Below, piece by piece: positions 23,850 through 31,528 of a DNA stretch of 64,000 nt (the first letter of the stretch is position 1; each line of letters begins with the position of its first letter). The position numbers and the translations under genes are program-made. The notes beneath the pieces are model-generated. The model had not been told where the DNA came from. It searched no databases and worked only from the letters and a program-made list of their open reading frames with translations. Source of the stretch: Streptomyces cupreus (GTDB lineage Bacteria; Actinomycetota; Actinomycetes; Streptomycetales; Streptomycetaceae); assembly GCF_014257025.1 (NCBI RefSeq), contig NZ_JACMSF010000014.1:96719-160718 (forward strand). Reading direction: 5' to 3'.

Positions 23850-24329
23850 GTGCGCCGCGCCGTCTGTCCCGGGTCGTTCGACCCGATCACCAACGGACAC
23901 CTCGACATCATTTCCCGCGCCTCCAGGCTGTATGACGAGGTCTACGTCGCCGTCATGATCAACAAGGCCAAGAAGGGCCTGTTCGAGGTCGACGAGCGAC
24001 TCGACCTCATCCGCCAGGTCACGGCGGAGTACGGGAACGTCCGGGTCGAGGCCTTCCACGGCCTCCTCGTCGACTTCTGCAAGCAGCGCGACATCCCCGC
24101 CATCGTCAAGGGTCTGCGGGCGGTCAGCGACTTCGACTACGAGCTTCAGATGGCCCAGATGAACAACGGCCTCTCGGGCGTCGAGACCCTCTTCGTGCCG
24201 ACCAACCCCACCTACAGCTTCCTGTCCTCCTCGCTGGTCAAGGAGGTCGCGACCTGGGGCGGCGATGTCTCGCACCTGGTCCCGCCCGCCGTGCTGGAAG
24301 CCCTGAACGAGCGTCTGCGCAAGGACTGA
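23850..24329 (+). CDS. coaD: Phosphopantetheine adenylyltransferase
   Basis: A 159-residue enzyme of coenzyme A synthesis, transferring AMP from ATP to 4'-phosphopantetheine. GTG 23850 gives the canonical start VRRAVCPGSFDPITNGHLDII, with the TxGH-type nucleotide motif. An upstream ATG at 23820 (overlapping the rsmD stop) is possible, but the RBS GCGAGGGA fits the GTG. The segment YSFLSSSLVKEVA is the second nucleotidyltransferase motif (SSTxxR equivalent). Confidence 0.97.
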   Translation: MRRAVCPGSFDPITNGHLDIISRASRLYDEVYVAVMINKAKKGLFEVDERLDLIRQVTAEYGNVRVEAFHGLLVDFCKQRDIPAIVKGLRAVSDFDYELQMAQMNNGLSGVETLFVPTNPTYSFLSSSLVKEVATWGGDVSHLVPPAVLEALNERLRKD

Positions 24330-24387
24330 TGGGGCTACAGTCGTCCCGTCCGTCTCCATCACAGCTGTAGAGAGTGGCGAGCACACG

Positions 24388-25416
24388 GTGGACGTGCAGA
24401 AGAAGCTCGACGAGATCGTCGCGGCGGTCTCCAGTGCCCGGTCGATGCCGATGTCGGCCTCGTGCGTGGTCAACCGCGCCGAGCTGCTCTCGCTGCTCGA
24501 AGAGGTGCGCCAGGCCCTGCCCGGCTCCCTCGCGCAGGCCCAGGAGCTGATCGGCGACCGCGAGCAGATGGTCGAGCAGGCCCGTCAGGAGGCCGAGCGG
24601 ATCATCCGTACCGCGCACGCCGAGCGCGGCTCGCTGATCTCCGACACGGAGGTCGCCCGCCGCTCCCAGGCCGAGGCCGACCGGATCCTCACCGAGGCCC
24701 GCAAGGAGGCCGAGGACATCCGCGCCGAGGCCGACGACTACGTCGACTCCAAGCTCGCCAACTTCGAGGTCGTCCTCACCAAGACCCTCGGCTCGGTCGG
24801 CCGCGGCCGCGAGAAGCTGCTCGGCACCGGCCCCGGCGTCGACGAGCAGGGCTACGAGGACGAGGACGCCCCCGAGCGCAGCCACGACCCGGAGACCCTG
24901 CGCCGTACCGCCGACGAGTACGTCGACGTCAAGCTCGGCGCCTTCGAGGCGGTCCTCGCCAAGACCCTGGAGGCCGTCGGCCGCGGCCGCCAGAAGCTGC
25001 ACGGCCGGATCGCCACGGACGACCTCGGCGCCCTCGCCGACGACATGAGCACCGTCCAGCACTCCAGCGACGCCGACTACCTCGCCGACCTCGCGGCCCT
25101 GGCCGAGCAGGACGCCCCGGCCCCGCAGCAGCCCGAGCAGCCGGACTACGCTCCGCAGCAGCCGACGTACGACACCTACGGCGGCTACCAGCAGCCGGCG
25201 TACGCCCAGCAGGACCCGTACGGCTACCAGCAGGCCGATCCCTATGCCTACCAGGGCTACGACGCCCAGCAGGCCGCCTACGACCCGCACCAGATGCCCC
25301 AGCAGGCCCAGCAGCCCCAGCAGGGCTACGCCCTCGACGAGACCAGCCTCTTCGACACCAGCATGATCAGCGCGGAGCAGCTGCGGGCGTACGAGCAGGG
25401 CCGCGGCCAGGGCTGA
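24388..25416 (+). CDS. DivIVA/SepIVA-like coiled-coil protein
   Basis: A 342-residue cytoplasmic coiled-coil protein (GTG start). Residues about 30-145 are strongly helical with heptads (AQELIGDREQMVEQARQEAER, EADRILTEARKEAED). The C-terminal third is a disordered Gln/Tyr/Pro-rich tail (YGGYQQPAYAQQDPYGYQQ). Its position between coaD and DUF177-rpmF-rnc matches mycobacterial SepIVA, a DivIVA-related septation and cell-wall factor, so orthology is likely. Residues 115-146 and 175-206 are two copies of one 32-residue unit (22 of 32 identical). Streptomyces may use it in polar growth or division (inference). Confidence 0.82.
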   Translation: MDVQKKLDEIVAAVSSARSMPMSASCVVNRAELLSLLEEVRQALPGSLAQAQELIGDREQMVEQARQEAERIIRTAHAERGSLISDTEVARRSQAEADRILTEARKEAEDIRAEADDYVDSKLANFEVVLTKTLGSVGRGREKLLGTGPGVDEQGYEDEDAPERSHDPETLRRTADEYVDVKLGAFEAVLAKTLEAVGRGRQKLHGRIATDDLGALADDMSTVQHSSDADYLADLAALAEQDAPAPQQPEQPDYAPQQPTYDTYGGYQQPAYAQQDPYGYQQADPYAYQGYDAQQAAYDPHQMPQQAQQPQQGYALDETSLFDTSMISAEQLRAYEQGRGQG

Positions 25417-25448
25417 GCCGCGGGCGGTGGCCGGGGAAGCACACCGGA

Positions 25449-25478
25449 TTGGGCTGTTGGCGAAAGGTCCAGTATCCT
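25449..25478 (+). promoter_or_regulatory. Candidate promoter of the DUF177-rpmF-rnc-mutM operon
   Basis: TTGGGC (25449-25454) and TATCCT (25473-25478) are spaced by 18 bases, a good match to the principal vegetative sigma factor. They lie in the 152-base gap upstream of the DUF177 gene. The start site is not proven. Confidence 0.5.
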
Positions 25479-25568
25479 GGCTCTTCGGTCGCGCGTACGT
25501 CCGCGATCAGCGCTGCCCGGGGACACCGAGGGGCAGCGTCCCCTGAGCTCAGAAGATCGAAAGCAGGA

Positions 25569-26219
25569 ATGGCTCTGAACGCCCGCCTCGACCACCGCAA
25601 CCCTCTCGTGTTCGACACACACGAGCTGGGGCGGCGTCCTGGCGCGCTCCAGCGCCTGACCCGCACGGTCGACGCCCCCAAGGACCTCGGTCTGAAGGAC
25701 GTCATCGGAGTGCCGGAAGGCGCCCCCATGGAGCTCGAACTCCGACTTGAGTCGGTCATGGAAGGGGTGCTTGTCACAGGCACCGCCCGTGCACTGGCCG
25801 AGGGGGAGTGCGTAAGGTGTCTGGAGCCGCTTCAGCTCGATCTCGAAGCGGACTTCCAGGAGATGTTCTCGTACCCTGACGCCGACGATCGGGGCCGCCC
25901 CAAGGCGGAACCGACCGACGACGCCGAGGAAGACGAGGACAGGCTCTTCATCGAGGACGGCCTGTTCGACCTCGAACCCGTGCTGCGCGATGCGGTGGTG
26001 CTCGCACTGCCGATGCAGCCGGTGTGCCAGGAAGACTGCCCAGGTCTGTGCGCCGAGTGCGGCGCGCGCCTTGCGGACGACCCGGACCACCACCATGACG
26101 CCGTCGACATCCGTTGGGCGGCACTGCAGGGACTCGCCGGTTCACTCGGAGACGGCGAGAAGGACGAGATGAGCGGCGCCGAAGCGGAAGCGGGCGTCGA
26201 CGAGAAGCAGGAGAAGTAG
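25569..26219 (+). CDS. DUF177/YceD-family protein upstream of L32
   Basis: A 216-residue protein of the YceD (DUF177) family, nearly always encoded just before rpmF. Visible features are the acidic middle (DDAEEDEDRLFIEDGLFDLEP) and the cysteines CVRCLEPL and CQEDCPGLCAECGARL, which look like a metal-binding cluster. YceD-family proteins are linked to 23S rRNA accumulation and ribosome assembly in bacteria and plants. The rpmF start follows the stop by 2 bases, so translation is coupled. Confidence 0.92.
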   Translation: MALNARLDHRNPLVFDTHELGRRPGALQRLTRTVDAPKDLGLKDVIGVPEGAPMELELRLESVMEGVLVTGTARALAEGECVRCLEPLQLDLEADFQEMFSYPDADDRGRPKAEPTDDAEEDEDRLFIEDGLFDLEPVLRDAVVLALPMQPVCQEDCPGLCAECGARLADDPDHHHDAVDIRWAALQGLAGSLGDGEKDEMSGAEAEAGVDEKQEK

Positions 26220-26221
26220 CC

Positions 26222-26395
26222 GTGGCTGTTCCGAAGCGGAAGATGTCGCGCAGCAACACGCGCCACCGCCGGTCGCAGTGGAAGGCTGCGGTCCCCACCC
26301 TGGTTGCGTGCGAGCGCTGCCACGAGCCCAAGCAGCAGCACATCGCGTGCCCGTCTTGCGGCACCTACAACAAGCGCCAGGTCCTCGAGGTCTGA
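26222..26395 (+). CDS. rpmF: 50S ribosomal protein L32 (zinc-binding form)
   Basis: A 57-residue L32, starting MAVPKRKMSRSNTRHRRSQW from GTG 26222. CERC and CPSC form the four-cysteine zinc site. It lies between DUF177 and rnc, the usual bacterial arrangement. Confidence 0.98.
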   Translation: MAVPKRKMSRSNTRHRRSQWKAAVPTLVACERCHEPKQQHIACPSCGTYNKRQVLEV

Positions 26396-26414
26396 GCGGC
26401 TGGTGAGAGGCACT

Positions 26415-27209
26415 GTGTCCACGCCGAAGAAGAACTCTGCGGAGACCACGGCCTCGTCCCACACGCTGTTGGAAGGGCGGCTCGGGTACAAACTCGAGTC
26501 CGCCCTTCTGGTGCGTGCGCTGACCCACCGTTCCTACGCGTACGAGAACGGCGGTCTGCCGACGAACGAGCGTCTTGAGTTCCTCGGGGACTCCGTGCTC
26601 GGCCTCGTCGTCACGGACACGCTGTACCGCACCCACCCCGACCTGCCCGAAGGCCAACTGGCCAAGTTGCGGGCCGCGGTGGTCAACTCGCGTGCGCTGG
26701 CGGAGGTGGGCCGTGGGCTCGACCTCGGTTCCTTCATCCGGCTCGGCCGCGGTGAAGAGGGCACGGGCGGCCGGGACAAGGCGTCCATCCTCGCCGACAC
26801 CCTGGAAGCGGTGATCGGCGCGGTCTATCTCGACCAGGGCCTGGACTCGGCGGCGGAGCTGGTGCACCGCCTGTTCGACCCCCTGATCGAGAAGTCCTCG
26901 AACCTCGGTGCCGGCCTGGACTGGAAGACCAGTCTCCAGGAGCTCACCGCGACCGAGGGGCTCGGTGTGCCCGAGTACCTGGTCACGGAGACCGGCCCCG
27001 ACCACGAGAAGACCTTCACTGCTGCCGCCCGCGTCGGAGGCGTCTCGTACGGCACCGGCACCGGCCGCAGCAAGAAGGAGGCGGAGCAGCAGGCCGCCGA
27101 GTCCGCCTGGCGGTCCATCCGGGCCGCGGCGGACGAGCGCGTCAAGCAGGCAGCCGCGGCAGCGGAGGTCGCCCCGGCGGACGCCGACGAGGCGTCCGCC
27201 TCCGCCTGA
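26415..27209 (+). CDS. rnc: Ribonuclease III (AbsB)
   Basis: A 264-residue double-stranded-RNA endonuclease from GTG 26415 (MSTPKKNSAE), which has GAGAGG at close range. The in-frame GTG at 26403 lacks an RBS. The catalytic signature is NERLEFLGDSVLGLVVTD (about residues 50-67), with a second acidic site in DTLEAVIGAVYLD. A C-terminal double-stranded-RNA-binding domain (DWKTSLQELTA, GRSKKEAEQQAAESAW) is followed by an Ala-rich tail. In S. coelicolor this enzyme is AbsB, which affects antibiotic production globally by processing mRNAs. Confidence 0.97.
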   Translation: MSTPKKNSAETTASSHTLLEGRLGYKLESALLVRALTHRSYAYENGGLPTNERLEFLGDSVLGLVVTDTLYRTHPDLPEGQLAKLRAAVVNSRALAEVGRGLDLGSFIRLGRGEEGTGGRDKASILADTLEAVIGAVYLDQGLDSAAELVHRLFDPLIEKSSNLGAGLDWKTSLQELTATEGLGVPEYLVTETGPDHEKTFTAAARVGGVSYGTGTGRSKKEAEQQAAESAWRSIRAAADERVKQAAAAAEVAPADADEASASA

Positions 27210-27292
27210 GAAGCAGAACAGCGCGATCCGAGCGCCCGCACCCGTACCGGGGCGGGCGCTCGGCTCTTACACCGGCTCGTACGGGGGATCCC

Positions 27293-28153
27293 ATGCCCGA
27301 GTTGCCCGAGGTCGAGGTCGTCCGGCGCGGTCTGGAGCGGTGGGTCGCCCACCGGACCGTCGCCGACGCCGAGGTGCTGCACCCGCGCGCGGTACGCCGG
27401 CACATCGCGGGCCCCGACGACTTCGCGCACCGCCTCAAGGGCCACCGCGTCGGCGTCCCGAGCCGCCGCGGCAAGTATCTGTGGCTGCCGCTGGAGGACA
27501 CCGGCCAGTCGGTCCTGGCCCACCTCGGCATGAGCGGCCAGCTCCTGGTGCAGCCGCACGAGGCGCCGGCAGAGAAGCATCTGCGGATCCGGGTGCGGTT
27601 CGCCGACGCCCTCGGCACCGAACTCCGTTTCGTCGACCAACGCACCTTCGGCGGACTGTCGTTGCACGACAACACCCCGGACGGGCTGCCCGACGTCATC
27701 GCGCACATCGCCCGCGACCCCCTCGACACGCTCTTCGACGACGAGGCGTTCCACCAGGCGCTGCGCCGCAAGCGCAGCACCATCAAACGGGCCCTGCTCG
27801 ACCAGTCGTTGATCAGCGGCGTCGGCAACATCTACGCGGACGAGGCCCTTTGGCGCGCCCGACTGCACTACGACCGCCCGACGGCGACCTTCACCCGCCC
27901 GCGCAGCCTAGAACTCCTGGGCCATGTACGGGATGTGATGAACGAGGCCCTCGCGGTGGGCGGCACCAGCTTCGACAGCCTGTACGTCAACGTCAACGGC
28001 GAGTCGGGCTACTTCGACCGGTCCCTGGACGCGTACGGCCGTGAGGGCCTGCCGTGCAAGAGGTGCGGCACGCCGATGCGCCGACGGCCGTGGATGAACC
28101 GGTCGAGCTACTTCTGCCCCAAGTGTCAGCGGGCGCCGCGGGTTTCGTCGTAA
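27293..28153 (+). CDS. mutM: Formamidopyrimidine-DNA glycosylase
   Basis: A 286-residue base-excision repair enzyme that removes oxidised purines such as 8-oxoguanine. Catalytic P1 and E2 of the mature protein are in MPELPEVEVVRRGLE. The beta-clamp lysine lies in SRRGKYLWL, the helix-two-turn-helix in LLDQSLISGVGNIYADEALW, and a C-terminal zinc finger uses CKRCGTPM and FCPKCQ. The 3' end overlaps the convergent hxlR-type gene by 28 bases. Confidence 0.97.
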   Translation: MPELPEVEVVRRGLERWVAHRTVADAEVLHPRAVRRHIAGPDDFAHRLKGHRVGVPSRRGKYLWLPLEDTGQSVLAHLGMSGQLLVQPHEAPAEKHLRIRVRFADALGTELRFVDQRTFGGLSLHDNTPDGLPDVIAHIARDPLDTLFDDEAFHQALRRKRSTIKRALLDQSLISGVGNIYADEALWRARLHYDRPTATFTRPRSLELLGHVRDVMNEALAVGGTSFDSLYVNVNGESGYFDRSLDAYGREGLPCKRCGTPMRRRPWMNRSSYFCPKCQRAPRVSS

Positions 28154-28527
28154 CGCTCGCGCGATTCCAGCACGTCGTCCATGCGGCCCTCCAGGAAGTG
28201 GATGAGGCCGAGCAGCCGGGTGGCCACCTCTTGGCCGAGCGGCGTCAGTTCGTAGTCCACGCGGGGCGGGTTCGTCGGCTGTGCCTCGCGGTGCACCAGG
28301 CCGTCGCGCTCCAGCGCGTGCAGGGTCTGGGACAGCATCTTCTCGCTCACACCGTCGACGCGTCGGCGCAGCTCGTTGAAGCGCAGCGGTCCTTCGTGCA
28401 GGGCCCCGAGCGTGAGCGCGCCCCAGCGGCCCGTGACGTGCTCCAGCGTGCCGCGCGAGGGGCAGGCCTTGGCGAACACGTTGTACGGCAGGTCCTGCTC
28501 CGCCGTGCGCTCCTGGGTGATGTCCAT
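28126..28527 (-). CDS. HxlR-family regulator, possibly thiol-sensing
   Basis: A 133-residue winged-helix regulator from ATG 28527 (an ATG at 28548 is a less likely start). The HxlR pattern ACPSRGTLEHVTGRWGALTLGAL contains C22 at the position of the redox-sensing cysteine in HypR/QorR-type members, and the recognition helix region is VSEKMLSQTLHALERDGLV. It is divergent from a quinone-reductase-like flavoprotein. The gap between them holds a perfect palindrome (28567-28587). By analogy with HypR/QorR, it probably represses the flavoprotein until electrophile or oxidant stress. Confidence 0.9.
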   Translation of the reverse strand: MDITQERTAEQDLPYNVFAKACPSRGTLEHVTGRWGALTLGALHEGPLRFNELRRRVDGVSEKMLSQTLHALERDGLVHREAQPTNPPRVDYELTPLGQEVATRLLGLIHFLEGRMDDVLESRERYDETRGAR

Positions 28528-28566
28528 GGCTGAAGCGTACTCCAGCACAGCGCTAACCCGGGGGTT

Positions 28567-28587
28567 GCACTAACCAGAAGTTAGTGC
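28567..28587. promoter_or_regulatory. Operator palindrome between hxlR and flavoprotein genes
   Basis: GCACTAAC-CAGAA-GTTAGTGC, a perfect 8-bp inverted repeat with a 5-base spacer, lies mid-gap between the divergent start codons. It is more AT-rich than its surroundings and is ideally placed to control both genes. Binding by the adjacent HxlR protein is inferred. Confidence 0.68.
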
Positions 28588-28635
28588 TTTCATTTCGGAA
28601 TCGCCAGTGACCTGCTCATTCCAGGAGTGCACATC

Positions 28636-29226
28636 GTGACCACCCCCGTCGTCTCCATCGCCTACCACTCCGGCTACGGCCACACCGCCGTTCTCGCCGA
28701 GGCCGTCCGGACCGGTGCCGTCGAGGCGGGTGCCGAGGTGCACCTGATCAACGTTGCCGAGATCACCGAGGAGCAGTGGACGGCCCTCGACGGCTCCGAC
28801 GCCATCGTCTTCGGCTCGCCCACCTATATGGGCACCGCCTCCGGCCCCTTCCATGTCTTCGCCGAGGCCACCTCCAAGCGCTGGTTCGGCCAGGACTGGA
28901 AGGACAAGCTGGCCGCCGGCTTCACCAACTCCGGCTCCAAGAGCGGCGACAAGCTGCACACGCTCCAGTTCTTCCAGATCCTCGCCGCGCAGCACGGCAT
29001 GCACTGGATCAACCTCGGTCTGCACCCGGGCTGGAACAACAGCGAGGGCTCCGAGCACGACCTCAACCGGCTCGGCGTGTTCGCCGGCGCCGCCGCGCAG
29101 ACCAACGTCGACGAGGGCCCCGACGCCGTCCACAAGGCCGACGTGGCGACCGCCGAGCACCTCGGCCGCCGGGTAGCCGAGGCCGCGCGGGTGTTCGCGC
29201 GGGGCCGGGCCGCCGTAGCCGCGTAA
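28636..29226 (+). CDS. WrbA/flavodoxin-like NAD(P)H:quinone oxidoreductase
   Basis: A 196-residue flavodoxin-fold protein. GTG 28636 is spaced well from AGGAG; GTG 28627 is an alternative. The FMN phosphate-binding loop is YHSGYGHTAVLAEAV, and GSPTYMGTASGPFHVFAEAT is the second flavin loop. These are typical of WrbA and related two-electron quinone reductases, which avoid semiquinone radicals. It is followed by a hairpin terminator and preceded by the HxlR operator, which indicates an inducible detoxification unit. Confidence 0.88.
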   Translation: MTTPVVSIAYHSGYGHTAVLAEAVRTGAVEAGAEVHLINVAEITEEQWTALDGSDAIVFGSPTYMGTASGPFHVFAEATSKRWFGQDWKDKLAAGFTNSGSKSGDKLHTLQFFQILAAQHGMHWINLGLHPGWNNSEGSEHDLNRLGVFAGAAAQTNVDEGPDAVHKADVATAEHLGRRVAEAARVFARGRAAVAA

Positions 29227-29238
29227 GGGCACACGCAC

Positions 29239-29273
29239 GAGGGCTCCCACCCGGTCACCGGATGGGAGCCCTC
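29239..29273. terminator. Terminator after the flavoprotein gene
   Basis: An 11-bp perfect stem, GAGGGCTCCCA with TGGGAGCCCTC, separated by 13 bases, 12 bases after the stop. The CAP gene ends on the other side (29288), so it likely works for both. Confidence 0.75.
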
Positions 29274-29287
29274 GCGCGTACGTGCTT

Positions 29288-30406
29288 CTAGTAGCCGAAG
29301 TTCTGGATCCACCAGGGTCCGCCGGACCCGAAGTGGACGCCTACGCCCAGCGTCTTGAAGTCGCAGTTCAGTATGTTGGCCTTGTGGCCGGGGCTGTTCA
29401 TCCACGCGTCCATCACCGCGGCCGCGTCGGCCTGGCCCCGGGCTATGTTCTCGCCGCCGAGGGTGGTGATACCGGCCTTCGCGGCACGGTCCCAGGGGCT
29501 TGCCCCATCCGGGTCGGTGTGGTCGAAGAAGTCCCGCTCGGCCATGTCCTCGCTGAATTCCGCGGCGAGCTCGGCGAGCGCGCTGTTGGCGGCGACGGCA
29601 CTGCAACCGACTTTCGCCCGCTCATCGTTGACGAGCTTCAGCACCTGGGCCGCGGCGGCGGCCTCCGCCGGGAGCGTCACCGGCGCGCTGGTCTTCTCCG
29701 GTGCCTTGGTGGCGACCCGCGACGGCGTGGTCTTCGGCTTCTTGGAGGGGGTGGCCTGCGGCTTCTTCGACGGGGTCTTCGTCGGCGCGGCCGACGAGGT
29801 CGACGGGGACGCCGACGGCGAGGCCTCCCGCTTCTCGTCGCGGCTGGCCGGAGTGCTGTCGTCGCGGCTCTCCGCGTTGCCGGAGGTGCCGCCCTGCTCG
29901 CTCGGGGAGCTGGTCGGGGAGTCGGCGGCCTGTACCTTGTCGCCGCTGCCCCCGCCGAGGGTGTAGTTGTCACCGCCGGGCAGGACGCCCGTGGCGACCG
30001 CGACGGTGCCGATGGCCACCGCCGCGGAGACCCCGAGCAGACCGGTGCGCACCGGGATGATGGCCTTCTTCTTCCTGCGGCGGTGCGAGCCCGCGCGCCG
30101 GGAGCCGTCGTCGGGCGTGAAGCCCTCGCTCGCGAAGACGGCGGTCTCCATCACGCGGGCGGAGTCCTCGGCGTAGCCGCCGCGACCGTCCTCGGCCGCG
30201 AAGAGATAGGCCTCGGTCTGCGCGTAGGCCCCGGCGTACGCGTCCTGGTGCAGATAGGGCGCGATGCCCACCGTCTCGTCCGGGGGCGAGTCCGGGTACG
30301 AGTCCAGCGGGTCATGGCTCCTCGGGAAGGAACCCCCTATGTGATTGACCCCCGTGGCGCGGCCCGTGGCGGCGCGGCCGGCGGCGGAGCGTCGGTGGCG
30401 TCCCAT
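29288..30406 (-). CDS. Membrane-anchored CAP/SCP-domain protein
   Basis: A 372-residue protein from ATG 30406, which has GAGGAAGG upstream. Order: about 110 residues of hydrophilic N-terminus ending in GSHRRRKKK, one membrane segment (IIPVRTGLLGVSAAVAIGT), a Ser/Thr/Pro/Lys-rich wall-spanning linker, and a C-terminal CAP domain. CAP hallmarks are LVNDERAKVGC, LAAEFSEDMAERDFFDHTD, GENIARGQ, MNSPGHKANIL and FGSGGPWWIQNFGY. The domain faces outside. Bacterial CAP proteins are poorly understood; some bind lipids or act as proteases. A 22-bp perfect palindrome lies 51 bases upstream of the start. Confidence 0.9.
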   Translation of the reverse strand: MGRHRRSAAGRAATGRATGVNHIGGSFPRSHDPLDSYPDSPPDETVGIAPYLHQDAYAGAYAQTEAYLFAAEDGRGGYAEDSARVMETAVFASEGFTPDDGSRRAGSHRRRKKKAIIPVRTGLLGVSAAVAIGTVAVATGVLPGGDNYTLGGGSGDKVQAADSPTSSPSEQGGTSGNAESRDDSTPASRDEKREASPSASPSTSSAAPTKTPSKKPQATPSKKPKTTPSRVATKAPEKTSAPVTLPAEAAAAAQVLKLVNDERAKVGCSAVAANSALAELAAEFSEDMAERDFFDHTDPDGASPWDRAAKAGITTLGGENIARGQADAAAVMDAWMNSPGHKANILNCDFKTLGVGVHFGSGGPWWIQNFGY

Positions 30407-30456
30407 GTCCTGGCCTTCCTCGTCCGTGCGGTCGACTCGTCCTTTGCGATCAACCC

Positions 30457-30478
30457 AACTCACTCGATCGAGTGAGTT
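30457..30478. promoter_or_regulatory. 22-bp perfect palindrome upstream of the CAP gene
   Basis: Half-site AACTCACTCGA is followed directly by its exact complement TCGAGTGAGTT. The form (ungapped ~20 bp, CGATCG centre) is typical of TetR-family operators. It lies in the 160-base gap between the divergent CAP and acylphosphatase genes, closer to the CAP gene. No adjacent regulator gene is present. Confidence 0.7.
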
Positions 30479-30566
30479 TCATATGAGATTCATTGGGTCG
30501 GGACGGTACCGCATGGCGCTGGGTGTGGAAGTGCCCAGTGAGACATTGGCCGGTTAGGTTGCACCC

Positions 30567-30848
30567 ATGAGCGAGGATGTGCGGCTGGTCGCCTGGGTGC
30601 GAGGAAGCGTCCAAGGTGTGGGTTTCCGCTGGTTCACACGTGCCAAGGCACTGGAGATCGGCGGCCTGAGTGGTTTTGCTCTCAATTTGGACGACGGACG
30701 CGTCCAGGTGGTCGCCGAAGGCACGCGCACCGGCTGTCAGGGACTCCTCGACTGGCTCCAGAGCGACGACACGCCCGGCCGCGTGGACGGTGTCACCGAG
30801 ATCTGGGACACACCTCGCGGGGGATACGACGGCTTCGCCATCCGGTGA
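30567..30848 (+). CDS. acyP: Acylphosphatase
   Basis: A 93-residue enzyme that hydrolyses acyl-phosphates. The active-site loop is RGSVQGVGFRWFTR with the phosphate-binding Arg. The catalytic Asn is in SGFALNLDDGRVQVVAEG. The length and ferredoxin-like pattern are normal. It precedes the smc region in other Streptomyces as well. Confidence 0.96.
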   Translation: MSEDVRLVAWVRGSVQGVGFRWFTRAKALEIGGLSGFALNLDDGRVQVVAEGTRTGCQGLLDWLQSDDTPGRVDGVTEIWDTPRGGYDGFAIR

Positions 30849-31226
30849 TCCCGGGACCCGGCATCGCCCCCCGGAAGCGGAGGAGCGTGCCACCGGCACC
30901 TGCCCCCAGGAGAAAGGAGCAGGTGGTTGCCGAGAAACGCTTGCGTCGGCACGCTCCGCACGCCAGGATGATCGCCACGCCCTCAGGGCCCCGCAGGAGT
31001 CGCAGCGCCGCCGTTCCGGCCGCGCGCCCCCGGGACGCCCGCCAATACGGGGCGTGATCGTGTTGACCGTCAAACTTTTTGGTGAGACGCTGAAAGCCCC
31101 GCGCACCTTAGCTGTTTGGCATGTAAGAACGGCAGCAAGAACTCAAGAGTGCCAAGCACCGTGGGTGCGAATCCCTCACGACCCACACCGCTTCGGTCGG
31201 TCACTCAGTGTGGAGGACCATCCATC
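30849..31226 (+). other. 378-base gap with two structured non-coding segments
   Basis: No convincing gene lies between acyP and the small coiled-coil gene. A 10-bp stem, GGAGCGTGCC (30882-30891) with GGCACGCTCC (30948-30957), encloses a 7-bp stem CACCTGC/GCAGGTG (30897-30925), forming a large branched hairpin. A TTGACC (31061-31066) resembles a -35 box, though no good -10 follows. Further down, TTGGCA/TGCCAA, GCACC/GGTGC and GTGGGT/ACCCAC can form competing stems before the start at 31227. These may be a terminator plus a structured leader or a small RNA. No known riboswitch class was recognised. Confidence 0.45.
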
Positions 31227-31430
31227 ATGGCAAAGGCGCTTCTCGGTTACGTCGGCGGCTCCGACCCTCGACTCCTCGCCGAGATGCGACGGCTCCAGCA
31301 GCGCGTACAGGACCTGGAATCCGAGCTCGTACGGATCCAGGCGGAGAACGACGCGCTGACGGCTGCCGCTTCTCACGACAGGATCATGGAGAGCATCGAC
31401 GCACACCAGGCGGAGCCTGCGCTCACCTGA
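31227..31430 (+). CDS. Small conserved coiled-coil protein
   Basis: A 67-residue protein starting at ATG 31227 after GGAGG. After MAKALLGYVGGSDPRLLAE it forms a leucine-zipper-like heptad helix (MRRLQQRVQDLESELVRIQAENDAL), so a short parallel coiled coil is likely. No enzyme motif or DNA-binding basic region is obvious. I recall the same protein in many Streptomyces, and it has its own strong intrinsic terminator at 31507. This supports a single-gene, well-expressed unit. Function unknown. Confidence 0.82.
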   Translation: MAKALLGYVGGSDPRLLAEMRRLQQRVQDLESELVRIQAENDALTAAASHDRIMESIDAHQAEPALT

Positions 31431-31506
31431 TCGCTGCAACCGCTCCACAACGGCATACGCAGTGGTTGGGAAGCCCGTATCAACCGCTAAGTTGTCAGAA
31501 GTTTGC

Positions 31507-31528
31507 AAGGGACGCTTCGGCGTCCCTT
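31507..31528 (+). terminator. Intrinsic terminator of the coiled-coil gene
   Basis: AAGGGACGC-TTCG-GCGTCCCTT, a 9-bp stem with a UUCG loop, is followed by the pyrimidine/T-rich tail CTTTCTTG. It is one of the best rho-independent terminators in the window. Confidence 0.88.

Noticed and set aside
31155..31190. tRNA-like stretch with TGCGAATCC
   Set aside because: No matching acceptor or anticodon arms could be found, so it is not a tRNA; kept only as part of a structured leader.
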